35,608 nt of DNA from positions 1 through 35,608 of the forward strand of contig JAJRVQ010000100.1 of the NCBI GenBank assembly GCA_024277255.1, written 5' to 3'. Of the stretch, positions 16,266 to 25,209 are shown in pieces (the stretch's first letter is position 1; the number at the start of each line of letters is the position of its first letter). The notes under the pieces are model-generated. The model made no database searches. It worked only from the letters and a program-made list of their open reading frames with translations, and was not told the origin of the DNA. The translations under genes and the position numbers were made by a program. This stretch comes from Acidobacteriota bacterium (GTDB lineage: Bacteria > Acidobacteriota > Thermoanaerobaculia > Multivoradales > SZUA-115).

Positions 16266-18947
16266 TTACCACCGCCCGGGCGGCAGTGTCCGCTGGACGA
16301 TCGGGCCGTAGAAGAGGGTGTTGAGGACGAAGCGGCTGGTGCCGTACCAGTAGGAGCGGAAGAACGGGTCGTCGGCCAGCCGCACTACGGTACCCTCCCC
16401 CACCCGCGCCACGGTGATCGCCACGGTCCCGGCCAGACGCCCCCGGTTGCGCGGCGAGATGTACCCGGACAGCCAGGGTTGAGCGCTGTAGCGGGCGACG
16501 TTCTCGTACGGGTTCTCGCTACCTTCCATCGGACGGGAGTGGGTGCGAAAGAGGGCGATGGGCGAATGTTGAAAGCCGAAGGCCAGCGGGTGGGTCAGAT
16601 CCAGATCCGCTTGCACGATCGCTCCGCTGACCAGCTGTTTCGCCCGTTCGCTGCTGTAGTCCGCGTAGCTGGCCAACGGTGCAGCGAAGTCGCCCTCGCC
16701 GTTGGGCTCGACTCTGGCCCCCTTCTCGGCTTCTTTGGCGAGATCCAGCCCGCCGGCCTCTTCGCCGGTCTGTTCTTCGCCATCTTCCTCCACCGGATCG
16801 CGCACGATCTCCTCCAAGGCGAAACGGGTGGCGGTGCGCGTCGCCAGCAGAGTTCCGCCGTCGCGCACCCAGCGGCGCATCGTCTCCGCCAGCACCGGGT
16901 CCACCTCGTCGTACTCGCCGCTCACCATCAGCATGTGGGTGTAGACACTGAGGTCGGTATCCGGCAGCAGGTCCAGATCAACCATCGAGGTTTCCACACC
17001 GTAGTGGTGATCGAGCAGATACCAGAGTTCCCCCGCTTCGCTCGCTGAGACCCCGCGCCCGACGACCAAGAGCGGTCGCGGCAGGGTGAGGGCTACGATC
17101 GACGGACTGCCCAGATCGACCCCTTCGGGTGTGCGGCCGGTGTGGGTGGCGAAGATCTGGATCGCGTCGCGTTCGGCGAGCTGTTCGAGTTGCGCTCGCA
17201 AGGATTCACCGCCCCCGGCCGCGGGCAGGATCAAAGTGCCGGCGGGAAAGAGCCGGCTCCCCCCGGCGACCTCGGCGGTCAACGGCCGCGTCGAGACGTA
17301 GGCCCGATGGTGGGCGGCCAACAAGCTACCGAGCGAGCGGGCGACGAGAGATCCCCGCGGATCAACCAGATAGGCATAGGTCGCGGTGCCGGCGGCCACG
17401 GTGTGCAGCTTGCCCGCCGGCGCGGCCAGCTCCCCGATGGACTCTCCGAGTAGCCCCTTGGCAAACTCCCCCTTGCCCAACTCGGCATACTGCGCACCGA
17501 AGGCCAGCGGCAGGGTCCAGGTCGAGATGTCGTAGAAGGTCGAGTCTTCAAACTCGGTGCGACGCTCGAACAAGCTGCGTGCTAGCCGATACTGTGGCTG
17601 CGCCATGGGCACGACGAAAGCCTCGCCGGGGCTGAACAGCTCTGAAGTCGAGTCGGATCGAATCTCCTTGGTCAGGCGATAGACCTCGATCTGATGCTGG
17701 CGCAGCAGCTTGAGGGCTCGATAGGCCAAGGCCGGGTCATGCGGGAAGGCGAAGACGAAGCCGCGGACCGGATCCTTGGCCGCCTCGCCAGCCGCGCTGC
17801 GGTAGAAGTCGTTCTGGTAGCGCAGGAGATCCACCCGATGCGCCTGCGCGCCGGCCAGCGTCGACAGCGAGGTCCGCAGGTGGTTGCGTATCGTCTCCGC
17901 GAAGTCGCGCTTGCCGTGCACCGTCTCCAGGAGGTGGCCGCGCGAGCTGGCCTGTTCAAAGAGGATGCCAACACTGCCGTTGAGATCCGGGTAGGTCGAG
18001 CCCTTGCCGGGATAAAAGTCGTCGAAGGTCTCCTCGGAATAGTAGAGCTGTCCCGCGGCATCGAAGGCGGCGGCGTGGAACCGGGCGATGGCGGAGGTCA
18101 ATTCGACGTTCTTGGCCGGGGTCAGCGGATTCTTGCGGCTGGCCACTCCCGGCTGGAAGAAGTAGGTGCTGTCGCTGCCCATCTCGTGATAATCGCCGAG
18201 TACATTGGGCTTCCAGCGGTGGAAGGTCGCCACCCGGTTGCGGCTCTCCGGATGCTGCAACAGCAGCCAATCGCGGTTGAGATCGAACCAGTAGTGGTTG
18301 GTGCGGGCGTTGGGCCAGCCCTCATGGTGCTCGCGGCTCTGCCTCTCGGCTACGGGAACCACGCCGCGGTGGCTGTTGGCCCAAAGCGCGAAGCGGCCGA
18401 TGCCGTCGGGGTTGAGCGCCGGGTCGATCAGCACCACCAGTTCGTCGAGCAAGGCCTCCACCTCGGCTCCGCGCGCCGCCGCCAGGTGGTAGGCGGTCAA
18501 CACCGAGGCATTGGCACCGCTCGCCTCGTTGCCATGGATGCTGTAGCCCAGCAGCACCACCGCCGGCATCGAGGCCAGCTCAGCCTCTGAAGGGGAATCC
18601 CGCCGGGGATCGCTCAAGGCGACATGCTGGGTTCGAATCGCCTCCAGCCGCCGATGGTTGGCCGGTGAGGTGGCGACCAGCAGCACCTGCATCTGCCCTT
18701 CGTGGGTCTTGCCCTGAACCTCGAGGGTCAGCCGATCGGACTTCTCGCTGAGAACCTCCAGATAGCGCACCAATTGATCGGGACGCAGGTGCCACTGCCC
18801 CACCTCTTGGCCCAACACCTCCTCCGGCGTTGGGATCGCCGAATCGTAGTCCGTCTCGGCAGGCAGGTAGTAGGCCAGGTCAGCCGCGGTGGCCGGTGCA
18901 CTCAGGCAGAGAAGGAGCAACGCCAGGCAGAAAGAGAGGTGCTTCAA
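16266..18947 (-). CDS. Secreted M14-type zinc carboxypeptidase with C-terminal GATase-like domain
   Basis: An 893-residue exported metallopeptidase. The start is TTG at 18947 with AGGAG about 8 bp upstream; a signal peptide spans residues 1-22 (cleavage near ATAA). The M14 zinc site is visible: His138 and Glu141 in SIHGNEASG, and His254 in GDYHEMGSDS; NPDG at 179-182, DLNRDW, and Glu331 in GILFEQ, the likely catalytic Glu. After about residue 370 comes a long beta/alpha region. Residues about 625-720 (PRPLLVVGRGVSASEAGE, then DGGTLLATRTATR) resemble a class-I amidotransferase-like fold. It probably removes or processes peptides outside the cytoplasm. It sits in a minus-strand row with SppA before and the YiiX-like gene after. 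Confidence 0.92.
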   Translation of the reverse strand: MKHLSFCLALLLLCLSAPATAADLAYYLPAETDYDSAIPTPEEVLGQEVGQWHLRPDQLVRYLEVLSEKSDRLTLEVQGKTHEGQMQVLLVATSPANHRRLEAIRTQHVALSDPRRDSPSEAELASMPAVVLLGYSIHGNEASGANASVLTAYHLAAARGAEVEALLDELVVLIDPALNPDGIGRFALWANSHRGVVPVAERQSREHHEGWPNARTNHYWFDLNRDWLLLQHPESRNRVATFHRWKPNVLGDYHEMGSDSTYFFQPGVASRKNPLTPAKNVELTSAIARFHAAAFDAAGQLYYSEETFDDFYPGKGSTYPDLNGSVGILFEQASSRGHLLETVHGKRDFAETIRNHLRTSLSTLAGAQAHRVDLLRYQNDFYRSAAGEAAKDPVRGFVFAFPHDPALAYRALKLLRQHQIEVYRLTKEIRSDSTSELFSPGEAFVVPMAQPQYRLARSLFERRTEFEDSTFYDISTWTLPLAFGAQYAELGKGEFAKGLLGESIGELAAPAGKLHTVAAGTATYAYLVDPRGSLVARSLGSLLAAHHRAYVSTRPLTAEVAGGSRLFPAGTLILPAAGGGESLRAQLEQLAERDAIQIFATHTGRTPEGVDLGSPSIVALTLPRPLLVVGRGVSASEAGELWYLLDHHYGVETSMVDLDLLPDTDLSVYTHMLMVSGEYDEVDPVLAETMRRWVRDGGTLLATRTATRFALEEIVRDPVEEDGEEQTGEEAGGLDLAKEAEKGARVEPNGEGDFAAPLASYADYSSERAKQLVSGAIVQADLDLTHPLAFGFQHSPIALFRTHSRPMEGSENPYENVARYSAQPWLSGYISPRNRGRLAGTVAITVARVGEGTVVRLADDPFFRSYWYGTSRFVLNTLFYGPIVQRTLPPGRW

Positions 18948-19107
18948 AATGGGTCTCCTGGAACGGGTTTCCTAGAATGGGCAACGAGGAGACAGACACA
19001 CGCCTCCCCGCTACTGTGCCGCTGGGATTACGACCGATGGGATCCTTCGCCGAGGAAGTTTACCGACTTTCACCGCGCCCCATGACTGGGCACTATCGCC
19101 ACGGTGA

Positions 19108-20973
19108 CTACTCGATGGAGCAGAAGCAGTATGCGTAGAGCCCCTTCGGGTCGTTGAACTGCTCCACGGCCCGCATGTCCTCGGCCAGCGCGTCAAATAG
19201 AGGATGGCCGAGTAGATCGTGGCTCGGAACTCTCGCCAACGCCTCCTCGGTGGCCTTGCCAAACCAGTGATCGGCACGGGCTAGCAGGTCGGCGAGAAGC
19301 TGATCCTTGAAGTCGGTCTCTTGCTCCGGATAGCGGATCGCGTACTCCTCTCCGAGACCGGCCAAGCGGGCGGCCGAGGCGATCGCCTCCTCGATCTCTC
19401 CCAGCTGATCGATCAAACCGAGACCGTGGGCGTCTTCACCGCTCCATACGCGGCCGCGAGCCACCGCGTCGACCTCTTCGACCGTCATCCCGCGGCCCTC
19501 GGCCACTCGCGCCAGGAAGTCACGATAGCCACGGTCGGTGCCCAGTTGCATCACCCGCGCCATCTCCGGCGAGATCGCACGATCCAGCCGCAGTGAACCG
19601 GCCGACGAGGTGGTGCCGACGCCGTCGGTATGAATGCCGAGTTTGGCCAAGGTACGCTGGTAGGTCGGAAACAGACTGAAGATGCCGATTGAACCGGTGA
19701 TGGTCGTCGGCTGAGCCCAGATCTCGTCGGCCGACACCGAGATCCAGTAGCCACCCGAGGCGGCGACGCTGCCCATCGAGGCGACGACCGGCTTGCCCTC
19801 CTCCCGGGCCAGCTCGACCTCGCGCCGGATCACCTCCGAAGCGAAGGCACTTCCGCCACCGCTGTCGACTCGCAGGACGATCGCCTTGACCTTGTCGTCG
19901 CGACGCATCTCCCGGATCTGGCGGGCCGTCGAGTCGCCGCCGATGGTGCCCGGCGGCCGGCTCCCATCCTCGATCGTTCCTCTGGCGATCACCACGCCGA
20001 CGGCATCGCCGCTGCCCAGCTCCTCGGGGCCGAGAGCTTCGAGATAGCTGTCCACCGAAATGCGCTTGTAGGACTTCTCTTCCTTGTCCTCGCCCACCAG
20101 TTCGATCAGCCGATCCCGAATCTCGTCACGGCTGGCAACGTGATCGACCAGTCCAGTCGCCAAGGCGATGCTCGCCGGGTCTCCCTCATGCTCCTCCATG
20201 AGAGTCGGAAAGCCGTCGATGTAGCTGTCGATGTCCGCCGGCGAAAGTCCGCGCGCCGCGGCGACATCCCGCTTGTAAGCATTCCACAGATCGCTCATCC
20301 ACGCCAGCCTGGCGTGGCGCGATTCGTCGGACATGTCGTTGCGCAGGTATGGCTCCACCGCCGACTTGTACTCGCCGACGCGGAAGACGTTGAAGTCGAG
20401 GTCCAACTTGTCGATCGCATCCTTGTAGTAGTTCCGGTAGCTGCCGTAGCCCAGGATCCTCACCGAACCAAATCGATGCAACCAGATCTCATCGGCGGCG
20501 GAGGCGAGGTAGTACTGGCTCTGGCCGTAGTCGTCAGCCGTAGCGATCACCGTCTTGCCGCTGAGCTTGAACTCGTCGATCGCCGCGCGCAGGGCTTGGA
20601 GTTTGGTCAGGCCACCGCCGCCAAAACCTCCGAGGCGTAAGACCAGAGCCCCGATCCGATCATCGCTGGCCGCTTGACGCAGGGCACGGATCTGATCCTG
20701 GACCAAACTCTCCGGCTCAGCTCGGTTGGTGAGTTCTCGAAAGGCACGCTCTCCCGGAGTGCCGGTCAGCTGCTCGACCAGAGCGCCCCGCGGTGCCAGC
20801 ACCAGGGCCGCTCCCTGCTCCACCTTGGGCGAGCGGTCCGCGAAGAGGAGACTGATCAGAAACAGAACGAAAACGAACACCGCCACGTTGACCACGATGC
20901 GGCGCGTCCAGTTGAGGACTCCCCACAAAGCACGAATCACCCGCCTCACCAGACCCCGCTCTTTCTCTTGCAT
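19108..20973 (-). CDS. sppA: Signal peptide peptidase SppA, 67K type
   Basis: A 621-residue membrane serine protease (S49) that degrades cleaved signal peptides in the inner membrane. A single N-terminal transmembrane helix lies at residues 27-45, as in the long (two-domain, about 618-residue) enterobacterial form. The Ser-Lys dyad is visible: Lys203 in RVGEYKSAVEPYLR of the first domain and Ser406 in MGSVAASGGYW of the second; both fall within a few residues of the known E. coli positions. GRVWSGEDAHGLGLIDQLG completes the S49 signature. The ATG at 20973 has only a weak ribosome site. It is divergent from the pepQ-type gene across 188 bp, and 160 bp separate it from the M14-type gene downstream. 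Confidence 0.95.
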   Translation of the reverse strand: MQEKERGLVRRVIRALWGVLNWTRRIVVNVAVFVFVLFLISLLFADRSPKVEQGAALVLAPRGALVEQLTGTPGERAFRELTNRAEPESLVQDQIRALRQAASDDRIGALVLRLGGFGGGGLTKLQALRAAIDEFKLSGKTVIATADDYGQSQYYLASAADEIWLHRFGSVRILGYGSYRNYYKDAIDKLDLDFNVFRVGEYKSAVEPYLRNDMSDESRHARLAWMSDLWNAYKRDVAAARGLSPADIDSYIDGFPTLMEEHEGDPASIALATGLVDHVASRDEIRDRLIELVGEDKEEKSYKRISVDSYLEALGPEELGSGDAVGVVIARGTIEDGSRPPGTIGGDSTARQIREMRRDDKVKAIVLRVDSGGGSAFASEVIRREVELAREEGKPVVASMGSVAASGGYWISVSADEIWAQPTTITGSIGIFSLFPTYQRTLAKLGIHTDGVGTTSSAGSLRLDRAISPEMARVMQLGTDRGYRDFLARVAEGRGMTVEEVDAVARGRVWSGEDAHGLGLIDQLGEIEEAIASAARLAGLGEEYAIRYPEQETDFKDQLLADLLARADHWFGKATEEALARVPSHDLLGHPLFDALAEDMRAVEQFNDPKGLYAYCFCSIE

Positions 20974-21128
20974 AGCTCTACTGCACTCCGATCTTTCTTG
21001 TCTGACTCACATTAGCCGAACCACTGACCCGCCCCAAGGGTACCAACATCGACCACGAAACCGTGAACGGTTGACCCCCGGGGGGCGTCTACGGTGGCTC
21101 GGACGCGTTCGGCGAGCATCGCCGGCCT

Positions 21129-21134
21129 GATAAT
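21129..21134 (+). promoter_or_regulatory. Possible -10 element for the prolidase gene
   Basis: GATAAT stands alone in a GC-rich spacer 27 bp before the ATG at 21162, giving a short leader that contains the GGAGG ribosome site. The -35 region (TTCGGC, 15 bp upstream) is poor. Confidence 0.35.
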
Positions 21135-21161
21135 CTAGGCCCCATTTCAACCGGAGGACCG

Positions 21162-22517
21162 ATGAGTCAAACCGATCGATATCGCGAGCACCTCTCCACT
21201 CTTGACGATTATCTGAGTAGGGCGCTGGAGCGCGCTGGAAAACAAGGGTTAGAGCTGGACGGTGCCCTTTTTCATGCCGGGCGCGCGAGCAGCTACTACG
21301 CCGACGACCAAGAGATCCCCTTCGTCGCCAGCCCCCATTTTCGTCGTTGGGCGCCGATGCCGGGTGCCGAACACCTACTTCTGGCGCGCCCTGGAAAGAA
21401 ACCCATCGTGGTCCGCGTCCAGCCCAAAGACTACTGGTACGACAGCAGTCCACCTCCGCCCTCCTACTGGGAGTCGGAGGTCGAACTGAAAGAGGCAACC
21501 ACATTCTCAGAGGCTTGCCAGATCGCTCGCCACGCCGCCGGCAACTTCGATCGGCTGGCCTACGTCGGCAGCAGCCCCGAAGCGGCAACGGAGGCCGGTT
21601 TCCCCGCCGAACGCATCGACCCGCCCACCTTGCTGGCCCCTCTGGACTGGTATCGCGCCTACAAGACGGCGCACGAGGTCGATCTACTGCGTCGCGCCTG
21701 CGCGCTGGCGGCCCGCGGCCACCTCGCCGCCCGTGATGCCTTCGAGGCCGGCGCTTCGGAGCGCGAGATTCACCGGGCCTACCTGGGAGGCTGCGACCAT
21801 CTCGGCTGCGATCTACCCTTCGGCTCGATCGCCGCCCTGGATTCCAAGGCGGCGATCCTCCACTATCAGCAAAAGCGAGGCGCGGGAGAGACGCCCGGCG
21901 ATCTGCTGCTGATGGATGCCGGAGCGGTCTATGAAGGCTACGCCGCCGATCTGACTCGCACCTGGGTTCGACCGCGAGTCGATCCGATCTTCCGCGCGTT
22001 GCTCCTGGGTGTCGATGTTTTGGAGCAGGAGCTGGTCGCCATGGTGAGCCCGGGCCGCCCCTATCTGGAGATTCACCTGGCGGCTCATCAAGCGGTCGCC
22101 AAGCTCCTGGCGGAGACGGGCATCCTCAAAGTCAGCGCCGAAGAGGCCCTCAACGCCGGAGTCACCGGCACCTTCCTCCCCCACGGCGTCGGCCATATGC
22201 TTGGCATACAGGTTCACGACATCGGCGGAAGAATGGCCGGTCCCGAAGGCGGCGAAGTCCCCGCACCGGCAGAGCACCCCTACCTGCGCTGCACCCGCAT
22301 CGTCGAGCCCGGCATGGTGCTCACCATCGAACCCGGCATCTACTTCATCCCCATGCTCCTAGAACCGCTGCGCGCCGGCAACAACGCCGCGATGATCGAC
22401 TGGCCCCTGGTCGACAAACTCAGCATCTACGGCGGCATCCGAATCGAAGACGACGTCCTCTGCACCCCAGACGGCGCCGAAGACCTCAGCCGCGAATTGT
22501 TGCCGGGGCCGAAGTAG
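21162..22517 (+). CDS. pepQ: Xaa-Pro dipeptidase (PepQ-type prolidase)
   Basis: A 451-residue cytoplasmic M24B metallopeptidase that splits Xaa-Pro dipeptides, finishing the breakdown of proline-rich peptides. All five metal ligands are visible: Asp252 (LLMDAGA), Asp263 (AADLTRTW), His345 (LPHGVGHMLGIQVHD), Glu390 (TIEPGIYF) and Glu429 (GGIRIEDD). Length and the HGVGHMLGIQVHDIGG block fit the bacterial PepQ/OPAA branch rather than the shorter archaeal prolidases. A strong ribosome site (GGAGG) precedes the ATG. There is no signal peptide. The exported prolyl oligopeptidase at 12717-14861 could supply proline-containing peptides to it. It is convergent with the small antitoxin gene, 4 bp apart. 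Confidence 0.95.
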   Translation: MSQTDRYREHLSTLDDYLSRALERAGKQGLELDGALFHAGRASSYYADDQEIPFVASPHFRRWAPMPGAEHLLLARPGKKPIVVRVQPKDYWYDSSPPPPSYWESEVELKEATTFSEACQIARHAAGNFDRLAYVGSSPEAATEAGFPAERIDPPTLLAPLDWYRAYKTAHEVDLLRRACALAARGHLAARDAFEAGASEREIHRAYLGGCDHLGCDLPFGSIAALDSKAAILHYQQKRGAGETPGDLLLMDAGAVYEGYAADLTRTWVRPRVDPIFRALLLGVDVLEQELVAMVSPGRPYLEIHLAAHQAVAKLLAETGILKVSAEEALNAGVTGTFLPHGVGHMLGIQVHDIGGRMAGPEGGEVPAPAEHPYLRCTRIVEPGMVLTIEPGIYFIPMLLEPLRAGNNAAMIDWPLVDKLSIYGGIRIEDDVLCTPDGAEDLSRELLPGPK

Positions 22518-22521
22518 ACCG

Positions 22522-22743
22522 CTACCAGCCAGCCAGCTCCTCCTCCGGCAACGGCTCAAAGAACGCCTCATCGAGCCGGCCAGCAAGAAGCCCCGGCTGC
22601 CGGGGCTCTTGCCACTCCGCAAGCGGCACCAGGCGGGCGAAGGGCTTGCCACGCTTAGCAATCACGATCACCTCGCCCGCATGCACCCGGTCGAGCAGCT
22701 GGGAGAAATTCGCCTTGGCCTCAGTCACACTAACCATAAACAT
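22522..22743 (-). CDS. Phd/YefM-family antitoxin, no toxin alongside
   Basis: A 73-residue protein (from ATG 22743; an alternative ATG two codons later gives 71) of the Phd/YefM antitoxin family: MVSVTEAKANFSQLLDRV, then GEVIVIAKRGKPFARLVPL. These bind operator DNA with the N-terminal part and mask a partner toxin with the C-terminal tail, here a short acidic end (EEELAGW). Normally a PIN or RelE-type toxin overlaps the 3' end; here the 3' end faces pepQ only 4 bp away, and no toxin is found on either strand nearby. A TATGCT six bases before the ATG may be a -10 element, which would make the message leaderless or nearly so. It is either an orphan or acts on a distant toxin. Confidence 0.8.
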   Translation of the reverse strand: MFMVSVTEAKANFSQLLDRVHAGEVIVIAKRGKPFARLVPLAEWQEPRQPGLLAGRLDEAFFEPLPEEELAGW

Positions 22744-22864
22744 GCCAATAGCATAATCCAAACTCTCGGGCCACCAAGTTCCTAGTTTCACGGAAGCCAA
22801 TCGTCCAGGAGAGGCGCCCGCAAATGTCTGCGGAGCGTTAGCGACGCCTCGTTGGGGGGCCATT

Positions 22865-22919
22865 GAAAGGGCGGGGGTGCGGGTGGGCGCGGGGACTGCA
22901 AGCCGCCCCCCCCTTTTTC
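22865..22919. terminator. Probable bidirectional terminator with G-quadruplex-capable strand
   Basis: AAAGGGCGGGGG near the left and CCCCCCCCTTTTT at the right can pair into a long GC stem with A/T runs on both outer flanks, so a U-tract would follow in either direction. It lies just beyond the stop of the secreted protease (22921). The plus strand within holds five G runs (22869-22894). Confidence 0.5.
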
Positions 22920-22920
22920 C

Positions 22921-25026
22921 TTACGGACAGGTCGCGAACGCCTGCGTGTCCGTGATCGGCTGGAACGGGGTACCGAGTGGATTCCGATACACTTTTACGG
23001 TACCGGTCTGCGTGTCGGTGACGGTGATGTTGACCTCGACGTTGGTCAGCCCGCCGGCGAAGAACCAAAAGCGGTTGAAGGGGTTGATGCAGGCGTTGCG
23101 CACCTTGGCCACCACTTCCACGTTGTCCGGGTTGAAGAACCAGAAATAACCGGTATCCGGAGTCAGCTCGACCGCCCTGCCGCTATCGCTCGCCCCCGAC
23201 GAAGTCAGCCACTCTGATCTGACCCGGAAACGATCACCCAACAAACACAGTGTGTTCGGCCCTTCAACACAGGGAGTCGTGTCGCCAGAAGTCGCGGCCG
23301 AAGCAATGTTGGTGTAGCTCGAGTTTCCACTGCCGTTGATGGCGCGAACCCGAAAATCGTAGGTCGTCTCGGACGCCAAACCGAAGACGGATGCAGACTC
23401 CACGTTAGGCGCAACCGTTCCAGCTAGGACGAAGTTTCCTGCGAAGGGCCGAAACTCGATCTCGTAGCCTGTTTCGTTGTTGGCATTGTCGTCCCATGCG
23501 AGGAGGATCTCGGTAGTGGATAACGCGGACGCGGTCAGGTTCGTCGGTGCTGCCGGAGCCTGAGGCGGCGGAGTGTTCCCCTGTTCAGCACCGTTGATCA
23601 CCGAGTTGCCGGCGCCGGTGGGATCGAGCCAGTTGCTCAACCGGCTCGCCGAGGAGCCACCTCCGGCCCAATCGGCGGAAACTCTGCCGTACCAGTCGGA
23701 GCTGTTATTGCCGCAAGCGGCAAAGCCGCCCTTCAGGTGACCGATGACGCGCTTGTTGTTGTCGAACAGGGGCGACCCGGAAGAGCCTCCTTCGGTCGTC
23801 CCGGAGTCCCAATCCTCGACCCGTACGAAGCGACCATCGCCAGGAATCGAGTTACTCAGGTAGGAGGTGGTCGTGGTCGGGTCGTTCTCCATGCTGATGC
23901 GCTTCTCCTGGCCCTGCGGATGGTGGATTCCGGTCGCCGAGTTGGGATTGGCGCTCGACCGGCTCCAGCCCGCCCAGTAGACATTCCACGCCTTCGGCGG
24001 CGCACTGTTGAGTTCGAGCAGCGTCAGATCGGACGGGCCCCACGTACTGCGCAACGTCGCACCGTTGAGGAACTGACTCAACGAGCCATTGCCGGCCGAG
24101 CCGCTGGCGCCACTACCCGGCGTCCGACAGCCGGCGTTGTTGTAGTTCCAGTAGGTGATCACCGAGTTTGCCACCGTATTGGTGCTGACGCAGTGGTTGG
24201 CGGTCAGGAAAAAAGGGCGAAAGTCGCCCGAAGTGTTATTGACCATCGCACCGGTGCACAGGAAGCCGCCTCCGTTTTTGACGAAGGTATAGCGCGCTAC
24301 CGAACGAATCTGCTGGCCCCACGCTGCCCCTTGCGGGCAGGCGACGTCAACATTGCAGGCGCCCGACTTGTCGAACGGAACATTGTCACCGAAGCTTGAC
24401 GTTCCGGGACCACGGTAGCCTTGGTAAACCTGTGCCAAAGAGAGTTCCAGTTGACCCCGCTCAGCTTCGGCGATCTTCAGTTCGATCACCACATCGCCGC
24501 TCTCCAGCAACGGGGTGAAAAGTCGGCGCGCCGCGTTATTGTCGCCCGCCTCGAAGGGGCGAATCCAACTCTTCTCGTTGACGCTATAGATCAACAATTG
24601 CGCCGACGGCGGCAGGAAGAAACGGTCAAAGGCAAAGGAGATCGAGGTCGCCTCGGCCGCCGTGATGCGCAAACGCCAAAGCTGCATTCCATCTTCGATC
24701 TTCACCCAGGTGCCGCTGGTGTCAGGGCTGAGGAAGACATCGCGACCGATGGCGTAACGGTAGGGCTGAGCATCCGCCTTGGGAGTACTGTCTTCAGCCG
24801 CCAGCATCCCTCGGTCCAGGGAGCCGAGCTTGAGCTGCGCAACGCCGGCCAAGGCATCCGCCTTGTCGGCGGTCAATTGAGGAGATCTCGAACGAGGGAC
24901 CAACACCCGGATCTGCGGAGACTCCTCTCCGGGAAGGGCTCGTACTCCCGGCTGGGCCAGAGCCGGAAACCCCAGAGTCAAAGCGAGGACAACAATCAAG
25001 ATGGGGCTTCGGTAGCTGGTTCTCAT
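22921..25026 (-). CDS. Secreted lysyl-endopeptidase-like serine protease with FN3 and C-terminal domain
   Basis: A 701-residue exported trypsin-like protease closest in motif to Achromobacter protease I (Lys-C). The ATG at 25026 follows GGGAG; longer in-frame starts upstream place the signal peptide internally. Signal peptide 1-25 (PALAQ), propeptide-like region to about 220, then the triad His278 (LTANHCV), Asp333 (SDLTLLEL) and Ser416 (GGSSGSPL). Asp444 in SDWYGRV matches the lysine-specificity Asp of Lys-C, and the stretch to ASRLSNWLDPTG is closely alike. However, Lys433 (GHLKGG) sits where Lys-C has a functional His. A fibronectin type III domain covers 491-579. A cysteine-containing C-terminal domain (586-701, with TGYFWFFNP and ITDTQAF) is of a type I associate with exported proteins of this bacterial group. 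It likely releases peptides outside the cell. Confidence 0.92.
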   Translation of the reverse strand: MRTSYRSPILIVVLALTLGFPALAQPGVRALPGEESPQIRVLVPRSRSPQLTADKADALAGVAQLKLGSLDRGMLAAEDSTPKADAQPYRYAIGRDVFLSPDTSGTWVKIEDGMQLWRLRITAAEATSISFAFDRFFLPPSAQLLIYSVNEKSWIRPFEAGDNNAARRLFTPLLESGDVVIELKIAEAERGQLELSLAQVYQGYRGPGTSSFGDNVPFDKSGACNVDVACPQGAAWGQQIRSVARYTFVKNGGGFLCTGAMVNNTSGDFRPFFLTANHCVSTNTVANSVITYWNYNNAGCRTPGSGASGSAGNGSLSQFLNGATLRSTWGPSDLTLLELNSAPPKAWNVYWAGWSRSSANPNSATGIHHPQGQEKRISMENDPTTTTSYLSNSIPGDGRFVRVEDWDSGTTEGGSSGSPLFDNNKRVIGHLKGGFAACGNNSSDWYGRVSADWAGGGSSASRLSNWLDPTGAGNSVINGAEQGNTPPPQAPAAPTNLTASALSTTEILLAWDDNANNETGYEIEFRPFAGNFVLAGTVAPNVESASVFGLASETTYDFRVRAINGSGNSSYTNIASAATSGDTTPCVEGPNTLCLLGDRFRVRSEWLTSSGASDSGRAVELTPDTGYFWFFNPDNVEVVAKVRNACINPFNRFWFFAGGLTNVEVNITVTDTQTGTVKVYRNPLGTPFQPITDTQAFATCP

Positions 25027-25084
25027 AGTGAATCTCCCGTCGATCGCGAGTTCCGCCTGAATGGCGCAAGCGGCTGTGTCTAGA

Positions 25085-25102
25085 GGCATGCAAGGCATGC
25101 AA
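25085..25102. repeat. Two direct 9-bp repeats containing GCATGC
   Basis: ggcatgcaa occurs twice back to back at 25085-25093 and 25094-25102, in the leader of the secreted protease gene. Each copy holds the palindrome GCATGC. It could be a regulator site or chance. Confidence 0.6.
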
Positions 25103-25209
25103 ATTCCGAGCCTGAACAATGTCAGAGTAGCATAGCGCTAAGGGCCGTGCAATGGGTCACATTAGCCTACACCGCCGGGTGGGGGAAGGGACAGGGCTAA
25201 GATTGCACC

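Noticed and set aside
22518..22920. A toxin partner for the antitoxin
   Set aside because: No PIN, RelE or Doc-like frame lies on either strand between pepQ and the secreted protease.
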